64,000 nucleotides of DNA, from assembly GCF_024661895.1 (NCBI RefSeq), contig NZ_CP102453.1:682001-746000 (forward strand), read 5' to 3'. This document shows, piece after piece, positions 45,332-54,734 of the stretch (positions within the stretch are counted from its first letter, which is position 1; the number at the start of each line of letters is the position of its first letter). The DNA is from Fundicoccus culcitae. GTDB lineage: Bacteria > Bacillota > Bacilli > Lactobacillales > Aerococcaceae. Under the pieces are notes generated by a model. That model did not search any database. It saw only the letters and a program-made list of their open reading frames with translations, and was not told the DNA's origin. Both the position numbers and the translations under genes were made by a program.

Positions 45332-46375
45332 TTATTGCTTTCCTGAAGAACTTGATAAATCTAACAACTCTACCCATAGTGGCAATGGCGTTTTTTCTTG
45401 ATTCGCAGCATAAAGTAATTTAGTTGGTGTCTTCCCTTTAGTTTTACCATGTAAATGAAGAAAATTATTGTTATATTCTCTTAGAATAAATTCAAGTTCA
45501 ATATCTAATTCATCAAATCCATAATCTTTAGTTAATTGAAAAATATTTTGTAAGAGTCTATCTTTGACAAGCAAAATATTTTCTTCGGTCACTTTTAATG
45601 CTTCTATATTTTTCCTAAGCATAACCCTTTGAATAATTCCATTTTTCTTTAAATACTGATAATATTCATGAACACTCCCTTGCCAATGCGAAGCATATGC
45701 TAAACTAGAGTCAGTAATAATATTTTTTATTGGAACACCAAATGATCTATAAGTTGGAAGTAATCTTCGCTCGGTATGTTTAATTATACACTCTGTTGTA
45801 CGAGTCTCCGAAATTGTCCCAACCATATATAAGCTATACAAATCTATCGATAAAGTTATATAGATATTTTTTAGATGTTTATTTTTTCCCAAGAAAAGTG
45901 TACGTTGTAATATCGCATACCCTGCTTCTTTCCCAGAAAATCTTAGGATATTTTCAACTTTTCTAACTGAATGTGGCCCAACATCTTTTACTTTTTCCCT
46001 CTTTACATATGATAAACGTAACTCTTTACTATTAAGCCCTTTCTCTTTTAAAAAATTATAAATACTACTTTCACTAACAATAAAACCTTCTTCATCTAAA
46101 GCATAGAAGATACGTCTTGCACCATATTCAGGTTTTTTCAAAACATAACTCATTATGTAGTATTCTAAATCTATTTTATTTAGCGACTTTTTACGTTTAG
46201 TTCTTTTAACATCTTGTAGTCCTTCCATACCTAATAAATTAAACCGTTTGTTCCATTTATAATACACTGTTCTTGAAATTCCATATTTATTGCAAGTCTC
46301 CGTTACATTCCCATTTAATCTCGCTTCTTCTAAGATTTTATATTTGAGTTTTGAAGGGAAATATGCATTTTTCAA
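45332..46375 (-). CDS. Transposase/integrase-like protein with N-terminal helix-turn-helix
   Basis: Protein of about 347 aa. An N-terminal Helix-turn-helix (about 10-60; NVTETCNKYGISRTVYYKWNKRF) precedes an IS3/IS481-type second HTH (EYGARRIFYALDEEG) and an RNase H-like integrase core with acidic residues in LSIDLYS and ITDSSLAYA and a REYNNNFLHLHGKTKGKTPTKLL end. The usual DNG motif is altered. I start at TTG 46375 (GGAGG 9 bases before). No terminal inverted repeats or target duplication are seen. It lies in an operon-like position ahead of the FAD oxidoreductase, suggesting a domesticated regulator; a decayed IS remains possible. Confidence 0.75.
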   Translation of the reverse strand: MKNAYFPSKLKYKILEEARLNGNVTETCNKYGISRTVYYKWNKRFNLLGMEGLQDVKRTKRKKSLNKIDLEYYIMSYVLKKPEYGARRIFYALDEEGFIVSESSIYNFLKEKGLNSKELRLSYVKREKVKDVGPHSVRKVENILRFSGKEAGYAILQRTLFLGKNKHLKNIYITLSIDLYSLYMVGTISETRTTECIIKHTERRLLPTYRSFGVPIKNIITDSSLAYASHWQGSVHEYYQYLKKNGIIQRVMLRKNIEALKVTEENILLVKDRLLQNIFQLTKDYGFDELDIELEFILREYNNNFLHLHGKTKGKTPTKLLYAANQEKTPLPLWVELLDLSSSSGKQ

Positions 46376-46454
46376 TAAAATCAACCTCCTTTAACAATGA
46401 TTTATCGAAAACGCTTTAAGAAATTATACCATAGACTTTTAATATAATGGATAA

Positions 46455-46490
46455 GAAAAAGGAATGCTTAATAAAGAGTATTCCTTTTTC
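46455..46490. terminator. Terminator of the beta-oxidation operon
   Basis: GAAAAAGGAAT/ATTCCTTTTTC perfect 11-bp stem with a T-run on both strands, after the 3-hydroxyacyl-CoA dehydrogenase gene. Confidence 0.88.
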
Positions 46491-46529
46491 AATATAAATT
46501 AAACGAAACATTAATTACTGTTAAATTTA

Positions 46530-47390
46530 CTAGTCATAATTATACCAACCTTTACCAGTTTTACGGCCAAATTCACCTGATTCATATTTCTTTTTCAAAA
46601 TATCAGCTGGTTTGTCTTTTAAATCATTAGTCTTCTCATAACGATGCAAACGATTAAGATACGAAATATCAATCCCTGTCATATCCATTAAACGGAATGG
46701 ACCTACAGGATGATTTAATCCTTTTTCTGCCGCAATATCAATATCTTTAAAATCTGCATATCCTTGATCATATAAATAGACAGCTTCATCCATTAAAACT
46801 TTTAATAAACGATTAACTACAAATCCATCTATCTCTTTTTGTAAAACAACCGAATCTTTATCAATATTTTTCGCAAACTCTTGTAAAGTTTCAATTGTCT
46901 CATCGCTTGTATGTGGTCCTTTGATAATTTCTACTAGAGACATACGAGATACAGGTGTAAAAAAATGTAGATTTGCTAATCGTGAAGGGTTTTCCACAAC
47001 ATCTGCAAATAATGATGAAGCAAGAAAACTTGAATTTGTGGTTATTATCGTGTCTTCATTAACAATTTTACTTACTCTTTGTAGAATATCTTTTTTAATG
47101 CCTTCATCTTCTATTACTGATTCGATTACTAAATCGGCATCAGTAATAGATGAGTCTAAAGAATTACTATAAGTTAATTTTTCGTTAGCTTGATCAACAG
47201 ATGCTTGATCCATTTTTGCATTATCAATTGAACGTTTAAAGTATTCCTTTATCCAATCTTTGCCTGTCTGCAGAGATTCTTCAAATTCATCCACCAAATT
47301 AACTTTAAAGTCAAATTTTGCACAATGTAAAGCAATTTGGCGTCCCATGACACCTGCTCCAATAACAACTACTTTTTTTATTTGCTTCAT
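46530..47390 (-). CDS. 3-hydroxyacyl-CoA dehydrogenase
   Basis: Protein of 286 aa, usual stand-alone size. NAD-binding GAGVMGRQIALH (11-22), catalytic His in NLHFFTPVSRM, and VVNRLL followed by the C-terminal dimer domain ending TGKGWYNYD. It oxidises L-3-hydroxyacyl-CoA to 3-ketoacyl-CoA, step 3 of beta-oxidation. The ribosome site GGAG lies in the end of the CoA-transferase gene, 4 bp away, so they are coupled. Confidence 0.94.
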   Translation of the reverse strand: MKQIKKVVVIGAGVMGRQIALHCAKFDFKVNLVDEFEESLQTGKDWIKEYFKRSIDNAKMDQASVDQANEKLTYSNSLDSSITDADLVIESVIEDEGIKKDILQRVSKIVNEDTIITTNSSFLASSLFADVVENPSRLANLHFFTPVSRMSLVEIIKGPHTSDETIETLQEFAKNIDKDSVVLQKEIDGFVVNRLLKVLMDEAVYLYDQGYADFKDIDIAAEKGLNHPVGPFRLMDMTGIDISYLNRLHRYEKTNDLKDKPADILKKKYESGEFGRKTGKGWYNYD

Positions 47391-47394
47391 CCTT

Positions 47395-48579
47395 CTAACT
47401 CCATTTTTCTGTTAGCCTTGATATTTCATCACTTGAATATCCTAGTTCAGTTAATAATTCCACACTATGTTCCCCTAAACTAGGAGCTTTGGATAACACA
47501 GGTGGTGTTTTAGTTAGTCGTAAATGAGGTCCCCTAGAAATAATTCCATCTTCAGACATATCAGACTCTAAACGAATGATATTTCCTCTATCCCAATTAG
47601 TTTTAGTTTGAGTAATTTCATAAGTAGATACGATTTTTGTACATGGAACATTATGTTCCATCAAAATATCTTTTGCATCATCAATGTTTTCAAATGTAGA
47701 TAACCAAGTTTCAATTACATTAGTAACATCATCAATGTTTTCTCGTCTTGAAACCATTGATACAAAACGTTCATCATCAACATATTCAGGGTGCCCCATA
47801 GCTTCACTAAGTTTCTTCCATAATCCTTGGTTTGGCGCTGTAATAATCAGACTTTGATTATTTTTCCCAGTATATATCCCAAATGGACAAAGTGATGCAT
47901 GATGATTTCCCGTTCTAGTGACTTCATATCCCATTCCTGCAACTTCTAACTGTCCATTTTGAGCTAATAATGAATCCAACGTTGAAATATCAATGAATTG
48001 TCCTTCGCCAGTTCTTTCTCTATGGTATAGAGCTGTTGCAATCGCAGCATAACCTGCATTACCAGCAGCATAATCACCTAACACAAAGCCACCTTTAATT
48101 GGTGCTTGATCAGGAAATCCAGTCATATCAATAAAACCAGATAGTGCTTGGGCGGACAAATCAAAACCTGGCAATTGACTCAATTCACCTTCAGCTCCAA
48201 ATGATGAAATAGCACAATATACAATATCAGGCTTAATTTTAATTACATCATCATAACTGAATCCGAATTTTTTCAATGTTCCTGGTCTAAAATTTTCTAC
48301 TAAAACATCAGTTGTTTCTAGTAATTTAGTAATAATTTCACGACCTTCTGGATCTTTCATATCAATCTCTAGTGATTTCTTTCCTCTGTTTGGATACTCA
48401 AACATTACAGATACACCGTTTACTTGAGGAGAATATCCTCTTAAATCATCGCCGACTTTAGGACGTTCAACTTTTATTACTTCTGCACCAAAGTCTGCTA
48501 AAAATCCAGTACAAATTGGCCCTGCTACATTAGCAGTAAAATCCAGAACACGCAGTCCCTCATATACTTTCTTTGTCAT
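47395..48579 (-). CDS. Class III (CaiB/BaiF-type) CoA-transferase
   Basis: Protein of 394 aa. Family motifs: VLDFTANVAGPICTGFLADFGAEVIKVERP at the start, NRGKKSLEIDMK, LVENFRPGTLKKFG, and GGFVLGDYAAGN (catalytic Asp). It moves CoA between an acyl-CoA and a free carboxylic acid, so the pathway can activate its substrate without an ATP-dependent ligase. Follows the thiolase gene by 86 bp on the same strand. Confidence 0.94.
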   Translation of the reverse strand: MTKKVYEGLRVLDFTANVAGPICTGFLADFGAEVIKVERPKVGDDLRGYSPQVNGVSVMFEYPNRGKKSLEIDMKDPEGREIITKLLETTDVLVENFRPGTLKKFGFSYDDVIKIKPDIVYCAISSFGAEGELSQLPGFDLSAQALSGFIDMTGFPDQAPIKGGFVLGDYAAGNAGYAAIATALYHRERTGEGQFIDISTLDSLLAQNGQLEVAGMGYEVTRTGNHHASLCPFGIYTGKNNQSLIITAPNQGLWKKLSEAMGHPEYVDDERFVSMVSRRENIDDVTNVIETWLSTFENIDDAKDILMEHNVPCTKIVSTYEITQTKTNWDRGNIIRLESDMSEDGIISRGPHLRLTKTPPVLSKAPSLGEHSVELLTELGYSSDEISRLTEKWS

Positions 48580-48665
48580 TATTTTTTTCCTTTCCTTATA
48601 TAATCAAGGTTAATATTAGTGATAATTATTGACCCAATTTTCCACGAAAATTTATACGAAAAATA

Positions 48666-49829
48666 TCACTCGCGCTCCAGTACCAATGCAGCCCCTTGTC
48701 CACCACCGATACACATTGTAACAACTCCATATCGTAAATCTCTTCGTTTCATATCATGAACTAGTTTAGCAGTTAATACCCCACCAGTTGCACCTAAAGG
48801 ATGTCCGATTGCAATAGCACCGCCATTGGGATTAACTTTTGAAGGATCAATTCCTAAATCTTGAATACTGGCAATAACTTGTGAGGCAAAAGCTTCATTC
48901 AATTCCATAACATCAACATCTTCAATCGTTATTCCTGCACGTTTTAAGGCTTTTGGGACAGCTTTCGTTGGGCCTAACCCCATCACACTTGGATCTAATC
49001 CAGAAACACCATACCCAATCACTGTAGCTAAAATTTCAACACCGAGTTCTTTAGCTTTTTCCTCAGACATTAATACAACAGCTGATGCGCCATCTGAATT
49101 AGGACATGAATTTCCAGCAGTAACAATACCATCTTGAATAAATGCTGGTCTTAGTTTGGCTAAATCTTCTAATTCTTGATTCATCCTAACATTCTCGTCC
49201 TGATCAACAATTTTAGACCCACGCTTAACCGGAACCTCAATAGGAAGGATTTCATCTTTGAAATAACCATTATTGATTGCATTAGTAGCTTTTTTATGGG
49301 AATTATAAGCAAACAAATCTAGTTCTTCAGGTGTTTGTTTATATAATTTTGCAACTTTTTCTGCTGTCATTCCTACACGATCTGATCCATCATCTTCTGG
49401 GGTCAACCTAGTACGCATAGCACTAGGACCAACAATTGAATATGGTTTTGATGTTTTCTCCAATTGCCAAGGTTCTTTAGTCATATGTTCTAACCCACAA
49501 GCTACATACACATCTCCATAACCTAATTCTATATTCATTGCAGCATTATGAATTGTTTCAATCGAAGAACCACATTGTCGATCTAAAGTATATGCAGATG
49601 TAGTTTCTGGTAACCCTGCTTCTAACATCGCCACACGTGCAATGTTTCCATGTTGTCCATATAAATTCCCCATAATGACATCTTCAATATCATTGGGATC
49701 CACTGTAGATCGTTTCACCGCTTCTTTTATAACCTTACCTGCTAATTTATATGGTTCTATTTCGGATAATTCTCCGGCATACCTTCCAACCGCTGAACGA
49801 ACAGCTGATACAATAACTGCTTTAATCAA
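48666..49829 (-). CDS. Acetyl-CoA acyltransferase (thiolase)
   Basis: Protein of 387 aa. Active-site Cys in LDRQCGSSIETIHNAA, NEAFASQ, GGAIAIGHPLGATGG (His) and CIGGGQGAA (second Cys): a complete thiolase set. It cleaves 3-ketoacyl-CoA to acetyl-CoA, or condenses two acetyl-CoA. The TTG start overlaps the stop of the hydratase gene (TTGA) and has GAGGAG upstream. Confidence 0.95.
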   Translation of the reverse strand: MIKAVIVSAVRSAVGRYAGELSEIEPYKLAGKVIKEAVKRSTVDPNDIEDVIMGNLYGQHGNIARVAMLEAGLPETTSAYTLDRQCGSSIETIHNAAMNIELGYGDVYVACGLEHMTKEPWQLEKTSKPYSIVGPSAMRTRLTPEDDGSDRVGMTAEKVAKLYKQTPEELDLFAYNSHKKATNAINNGYFKDEILPIEVPVKRGSKIVDQDENVRMNQELEDLAKLRPAFIQDGIVTAGNSCPNSDGASAVVLMSEEKAKELGVEILATVIGYGVSGLDPSVMGLGPTKAVPKALKRAGITIEDVDVMELNEAFASQVIASIQDLGIDPSKVNPNGGAIAIGHPLGATGGVLTAKLVHDMKRRDLRYGVVTMCIGGGQGAALVLERE

Positions 49830-50620
49830 TTTTCATTCTCCTCTAATGATTTGAAATTTGGTTTCCTTTTTTCAAAAAATGAATCCAATCCTTCTTTTTT
49901 ATCATCACTCTCGATTAATAATGCATATGCATATAATTCTTCTTGTAAACCATCAGATAAGCTTAATGATGTCGCTTTTCTAACAACTTTTTTTGCCAAG
50001 CTCATAGCAAAAGGAGATTTTTCACTTAAAGTTTTTGCTAACTCATATGCTTTATCCATCAATTCCTCTGGTTCAGTTACTTGACTAATTAACCCCATCA
50101 TTAATGCTTCTTCACTTTTAACACGTCGACCAGTTAATATCATATCTAAGGCACGTCCTTGACCAATAATTCTTGGTAATCTTTGGGTTCCACCTGCCCC
50201 AGGTATAATTCCTAATCCTAATTCAGGTAAACTAAATGTCGCATTCGTAGACCCAATTCTGATATCACACGCCAAGGCTAACTCACATCCTCCACCAAAT
50301 GCATATCCATTAACTGCAGCGATTACTGGTTTCCGCACATTTTCTAAGGATGTTAAGGCTTGTTGAGCTGGTCCTTTTAACGCTAAGTTGACTGTCCGAT
50401 TTTTTAAAATATTGATATCAGCACCAGCAACAAACGATTTATCTCCAACTCCAGTAATAATCGCTACTCTAATTTTTGGAGATTCATCAAGTTCTTTTGC
50501 AAATTCTCCTATTTCTTGCCAACATTCATCGTTCAATGCATTTCTAACTTCTGGTCGATTAACACTAAAGGTAGCAATTCCGGAATCATCAACTGTTAAA
50601 ATAAAATTTTTATAACGCAT
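49826..50620 (-). CDS. Enoyl-CoA hydratase
   Basis: Protein of 264 aa. Crotonase fold with both catalytic glutamates: GGGCELALACD (about 110) and LPELGLGIIPGAGGTQRLP (about 132), plus the oxyanion-hole KSFVAGADI. It hydrates trans-2-enoyl-CoA. I start at ATG 50620 with GGGAG 6 bases upstream; the frame extends 6 codons more from a TTG without a site. Confidence 0.94.
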   Translation of the reverse strand: MRYKNFILTVDDSGIATFSVNRPEVRNALNDECWQEIGEFAKELDESPKIRVAIITGVGDKSFVAGADINILKNRTVNLALKGPAQQALTSLENVRKPVIAAVNGYAFGGGCELALACDIRIGSTNATFSLPELGLGIIPGAGGTQRLPRIIGQGRALDMILTGRRVKSEEALMMGLISQVTEPEELMDKAYELAKTLSEKSPFAMSLAKKVVRKATSLSLSDGLQEELYAYALLIESDDKKEGLDSFFEKRKPNFKSLEENEN

Positions 50621-50685
50621 ACGGTACTCCCATCCCAATGAAAAAGCCGTACCGTTTGAATGATACGGCTATTTTATTGCTAAGA

Positions 50686-52407
50686 TTATTTATTTTGAAC
50701 GTAAACACCAACAAGTGGAACGATATTTTCTTCCCATATTGATTGATATTCATCCTCATTGACTGCAGGTTTGTAAGAAATGATTTCTGCCAAAATTGTT
50801 TCAATTTCTTTAGTGTTTGAATATGTATACATTTGTTCAATGGCATATTTACCAAAGTCAGTTACATATAACCCAAGTATTTGATTTAAAGTCGCATCGT
50901 CCACTTCATATAAATCGGCACCTTCAATGATTAGTTGAGCATATGGAACCATCGTAAACATCATACCTAAATTTAACATATAATCTTTATCGTTTAATTT
51001 CTCTTTCGAAGGTGGACATTCACGGAATAGTTTAGTCAACGCTTCTGCTTGTTTAGTTAATACTTTAACATTAGGTAGATCTCCGCGTAATTCAAATGAT
51101 TTTCTCCAATCAGCAAATTTAATTTTACTTAAACCACCATGTTGCATATCTTGGAAAATATTTGAATCATCTTCTTTTTCAATATATCCGATAATTGGGA
51201 GATCTGCTGGTTCTAGTAAGTAACTATTAATAAACTTAAGAATAAGACTTAAGTTAACATGAGCTGTTCCTTCTAATTTAGCTGATCCCTTTATATCTCT
51301 AGTAGCATTTTCCATATAAGTTTCACATTCAAAACCATAAGCAGTAACTGCATCCCATAATATATCGATAATGCGTCCGCCTTCAGCTGGTGTTTTCATT
51401 TTTGCTACAGGATTATATAGATGGAATCTTTGATCTTCTGGTGTACAACTCTTGAAGTAGTCGATATTTCTATAAGAGAATAAACGCATACCAACTGTTC
51501 TCAAGTACGCCTCAACATAGAATCGACGTACATGTGGCATATCAGTTACACGAGCACCATATAACCAACGGTCATAAGAATGGTTTAAACACTCATAAAA
51601 AGCATGCGTACAAATTCCTGATGATGAACACCCTATTTGGAATTTACCTACATTGACTGTCTTCAATGCTGCAGCAAACCCTTCTTTACCTCTAGCAATT
51701 ATATCTTCTTCTTTAAAAGGATAATCTGCGTAATCATATGCACCAACATAACCAGTGTTAATATACGAACTATGAATTTGTTTGGTTTGTTTAAAGTGTG
51801 GATCATACGCATCAGTTAAAACTAATCCAAAATCATTGTCATCATTATTAAATTTCACAAAAGCTGAAATCAACCCAATATTTGCATTTCCAATGTAATA
51901 CTTAGACCCGTTCAAACGGTAAGTACCATCTTCCTGTTGTATAGCCATTGATTCTGTTTTATACAAATCCGCACCATGATCTTTTTCTGAAGTACCAAAA
52001 CCAAATAAGCGGCCTTCTTGTAAATACTCTGCTACTCGATGTTTCAACGGCTCGTTATCGCTAAACCATGTTGGAATCGCACCAATTAAGGAAGCTTGCC
52101 ACATATATCGGGCTGAAGCATTGTAAAACGCCAAGTACTCATTGTAATTAGTTATTCTTCTTAAATCGAATTTTGAATCTTCCGGACCATATCCTTTAGG
52201 TGTATATAAGGTAGCTAATACTTTATTTTCTTTTTGATGCTCAACCCATTTAAAATCAAAATCACGATTCATCTCATTTTGTTTAATTAAGCGAAGGCCT
52301 CTATCTTCCCAAAAATCGATATTACTTTGAATTAGTTCTCTAGTTGTTTCATCTAATCCTTCACCAGTAAAAGTTTGTGGATTAATCAAATAATTTTTCT
52401 TTACCAT
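50686..52407 (-). CDS. Acyl-CoA dehydrogenase
   Basis: Protein of 573 aa. FAD- and substrate-binding stretches of the family are visible: FGTSEKDHGADLYKTES, YRLNGSKYYIGNANIG, LEGTAHVNLSLI (middle). It is longer than typical 380-aa enzymes and resembles the long (~550-600 aa) acyl-CoA dehydrogenase/oxidase branch. It would introduce the trans-2 double bond. No electron-transfer flavoprotein genes lie in the window, so the electron acceptor is unknown. AAGGAAA precedes the ATG. Confidence 0.88.
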   Translation of the reverse strand: MVKKNYLINPQTFTGEGLDETTRELIQSNIDFWEDRGLRLIKQNEMNRDFDFKWVEHQKENKVLATLYTPKGYGPEDSKFDLRRITNYNEYLAFYNASARYMWQASLIGAIPTWFSDNEPLKHRVAEYLQEGRLFGFGTSEKDHGADLYKTESMAIQQEDGTYRLNGSKYYIGNANIGLISAFVKFNNDDNDFGLVLTDAYDPHFKQTKQIHSSYINTGYVGAYDYADYPFKEEDIIARGKEGFAAALKTVNVGKFQIGCSSSGICTHAFYECLNHSYDRWLYGARVTDMPHVRRFYVEAYLRTVGMRLFSYRNIDYFKSCTPEDQRFHLYNPVAKMKTPAEGGRIIDILWDAVTAYGFECETYMENATRDIKGSAKLEGTAHVNLSLILKFINSYLLEPADLPIIGYIEKEDDSNIFQDMQHGGLSKIKFADWRKSFELRGDLPNVKVLTKQAEALTKLFRECPPSKEKLNDKDYMLNLGMMFTMVPYAQLIIEGADLYEVDDATLNQILGLYVTDFGKYAIEQMYTYSNTKEIETILAEIISYKPAVNEDEYQSIWEENIVPLVGVYVQNK

Positions 52408-52433
52408 TTTATATTTTCCTTCTTTCTAACTTT

Positions 52434-53843
52434 TTAATATAATAATCCCATCATTCGCCAAAATGGCACTGCTGCTAAAACGGCAATCATTGTTGCTATC
52501 GTATGTAATACTGAATATTTCACCATTTGATTATGAGTAACCATTACCCCATCACCACCAGCTGCAGTTAAAGAAACAACATATGGTGAACTATTGTATT
52601 TAACAAACCAAGTATTACTAATGACAAATGTAACAAATGGAATTATCCATAAATTAATACCCGCTGCATCAACAAAAGGTGCAAGTAGTACCGTTAATAA
52701 AGTAAATGCAGCTGTCCATGATACTATGACAAATCTAATGATTAGAACAAAAATCATAAATACTACAAGGAACAGAACATGATTAGACATTAATGGAACA
52801 ATCATTTCTCCAAACGTTGCAATTATCCAGTCATTAATCCCGACTGCTGGGAAAACATAACCAATACCTAACATACATCCAATGAATACAACTTGATCCC
52901 ATGCAATTTCAGAACGAAATTGTTTACGAGTTACAACACCAGCACCTAATACTATGGCACATCCTATTAAAGCAATCATACTTGCATGAATTCCATGAAC
53001 TGTTTCTGTCATCCAAAAAGCTAAACATACGACTAATACAGTTGCAACAAGTTTCTCGTTAAAAGACCAACCACCCATTTCGGCTAATTCGTTTTCAACA
53101 TAATCTGAAGATATTTCTACTTCATTTTTCGGTTTATATAATAAAATAATTGAAAAATAAGCAAGAATTGTAAAAACGATTGCCCAAGGTAATGCAGAAA
53201 TAAACCATCCCATCCAGGTATATCTTGCTGCAATATCATCTGGTAATAATCCAACAATGGCATAACTTGCGAATGATGCACTAAGAAACGCCGGCGCTGT
53301 TGAGATATATCCTGTATAGAATGATGCAAAAATCCCACCAGCTCCTCTTGATCCAGGTTCATACCCCATTGCTTCACTAACACTACGTGCAACTGGTCCA
53401 ACAATAGCAGCTTTAGCTGTTGTACTTGGAATAAAAGGTCCAATTAAAATCCCTGATACTAATAATGCTGTTGATTGTCCAACAAAAGTAGTAGGAAAGA
53501 TTCTCATAAGATACAATGCTAATCTACGCATAAGACCAGAGCTTGATGCTGCCGCACCAATTCCTAATGCGCCGATTAATAACCAAGTGGTTGTTGAACT
53601 AAACACTGAGAAGATAATACCGAAATCTGTAACTTGAAATATTGCCCAAAAAGCGACTACAAATAAAAATGCTACATATTCATCTAAAACATTAAATAGC
53701 ATTAGGAGTACACCAGCAATAAGAATCCCTAGTGTTATCATACCTGTTTCACCCATTGGTGCAGGTGCTGGGACCATCGCTATAGCAATACCAACTAACA
53801 CAGAGATAATCGATAGGATGATATTTTTTTTGTTCAGGGTCAC
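52434..53843 (-). CDS. SLC13 (DASS)-like anion carrier, first gene of the beta-oxidation operon
   Basis: Protein of 469 aa with about 12-13 hydrophobic segments and repeated halves containing FIPSTTAKAAIVGP and NSSPYVVSLTAAG. Likely imports the carboxylic acid substrate. The GTG start has GGAGGGG 5 bases before it. It lies 26 bp before the acyl-CoA dehydrogenase gene. Operon order: carrier, dehydrogenase, hydratase, thiolase, CoA-transferase, hydroxyacyl dehydrogenase. Confidence 0.88.
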   Translation of the reverse strand: MTLNKKNIILSIISVLVGIAIAMVPAPAPMGETGMITLGILIAGVLLMLFNVLDEYVAFLFVVAFWAIFQVTDFGIIFSVFSSTTTWLLIGALGIGAAASSSGLMRRLALYLMRIFPTTFVGQSTALLVSGILIGPFIPSTTAKAAIVGPVARSVSEAMGYEPGSRGAGGIFASFYTGYISTAPAFLSASFASYAIVGLLPDDIAARYTWMGWFISALPWAIVFTILAYFSIILLYKPKNEVEISSDYVENELAEMGGWSFNEKLVATVLVVCLAFWMTETVHGIHASMIALIGCAIVLGAGVVTRKQFRSEIAWDQVVFIGCMLGIGYVFPAVGINDWIIATFGEMIVPLMSNHVLFLVVFMIFVLIIRFVIVSWTAAFTLLTVLLAPFVDAAGINLWIIPFVTFVISNTWFVKYNSSPYVVSLTAAGGDGVMVTHNQMVKYSVLHTIATMIAVLAAVPFWRMMGLLY

Positions 53844-53879
53844 AATTTCCCCTCCATTTACACGATTTGTTTAAGAGTC

Positions 53880-53891
53880 GGTTGCGCAACC
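53880..53891. promoter_or_regulatory. 12-bp perfect palindrome, candidate operator
   Basis: GGTTGCGCAACC lies just downstream of the predicted start site (about +11 to +22) of the beta-oxidation operon, where a bound repressor would block transcription. No second copy was noticed in the window. Confidence 0.5.
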
Positions 53892-53908
53892 TATTGCTCT
53901 CAATCAGT

Positions 53909-53937
53909 ATAATACCGCTTACAGAAATCCCTTTCAA
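53909..53937 (-). promoter_or_regulatory. Candidate promoter of the beta-oxidation operon
   Basis: Minus-strand TTGAAA (53932-53937) and TATTAT (53909-53914), 17 bp apart. The 332-bp gap 53844-54175 otherwise holds only A/T-rich DNA and a terminator. Confidence 0.55.
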
Positions 53938-54126
53938 ATCGGAAGAAAGCCTTCTCATTAAGGTTTTAAATGTATACTTATTTTATCTGTTAACACTAAA
54001 GTTCAATTAGATACTTACACGATAGACTCTATCATTTGAAAAATGTAAACACTTAATATACGTATATAAAATATTTTTTATTTTGAATTTTTAAAATATT
54101 GATTGTTTATACTTGAAATAAATAAA

Positions 54127-54164
54127 ATAAGGGGATATGAACTCAAGGTCCATACCCCCTTATT
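54127..54164. terminator. Terminator of the DUF1697 gene
   Basis: AATAAGGGG/CCCCTTATT 9-bp stem flanked by A- and T-rich runs. Confidence 0.85.
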
Positions 54165-54175
54165 AATGACTATTT

Positions 54176-54718
54176 TCATTCCCCCACCAACCCCACCAAC
54201 TTCTCAAACGTCTTCCCATTGCGAATCGTCACCCGTTTATAGTAAGGCTGTTTGATTAATTGCTTATGGTAGGCTGTTTTTAAAAACTCATCTTCATCAT
54301 ACTTACCCCAAAAGATTCCCAGTGACCCAAAATGTACAATTTCATTTACTAAATCCATCTCAACGATACTAGCACTAATAGCCTGTTTATCTGCTTCATC
54401 GGTAAAAAAGAGCACATCTTTTCGCCCCATCTCTTCTTGCCACCAAGCTGGCAACTGTTCTGCTTCCAACCGTAAAGCCTCTGCTGAAAACAAACTATAC
54501 ACGACATCAAAATCATAATGGCGCATAAAAAGGGCATCAAGCGTTTCCTTTATATTTTCCACTTTATCCTCCGAATCAAAAAACAAATTCCCACTATTAA
54601 TATACGAGCTCGGATTTTCAAAACCGGCTGCTGTCAGTTGTTCCTTCAACTCAGCCATGGATACTTTGTTTTTACCACCAACATTGATGCCTCGCAGTAA
54701 AAGGACATAACGCATCAT
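54176..54718 (-). CDS. DUF1697-family protein
   Basis: Protein of 180 aa. RYVLLLRGINVGGKNKVSMAELKEQLTAAGF and YINSGNLFFDS are the family signature. Function unknown. ATG behind GGTGGGG, 16 bp after the upstream TPR-like gene. Confidence 0.92.
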   Translation of the reverse strand: MMRYVLLLRGINVGGKNKVSMAELKEQLTAAGFENPSSYINSGNLFFDSEDKVENIKETLDALFMRHYDFDVVYSLFSAEALRLEAEQLPAWWQEEMGRKDVLFFTDEADKQAISASIVEMDLVNEIVHFGSLGIFWGKYDEDEFLKTAYHKQLIKQPYYKRVTIRNGKTFEKLVGLVGE

Positions 54719-54734
54719 TGCCCCACCTTTCTGA

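Noticed and set aside
45332-46384. Intact insertion sequence
   Set aside because: No terminal inverted repeats or target-site duplication could be found, and the catalytic motif is altered.
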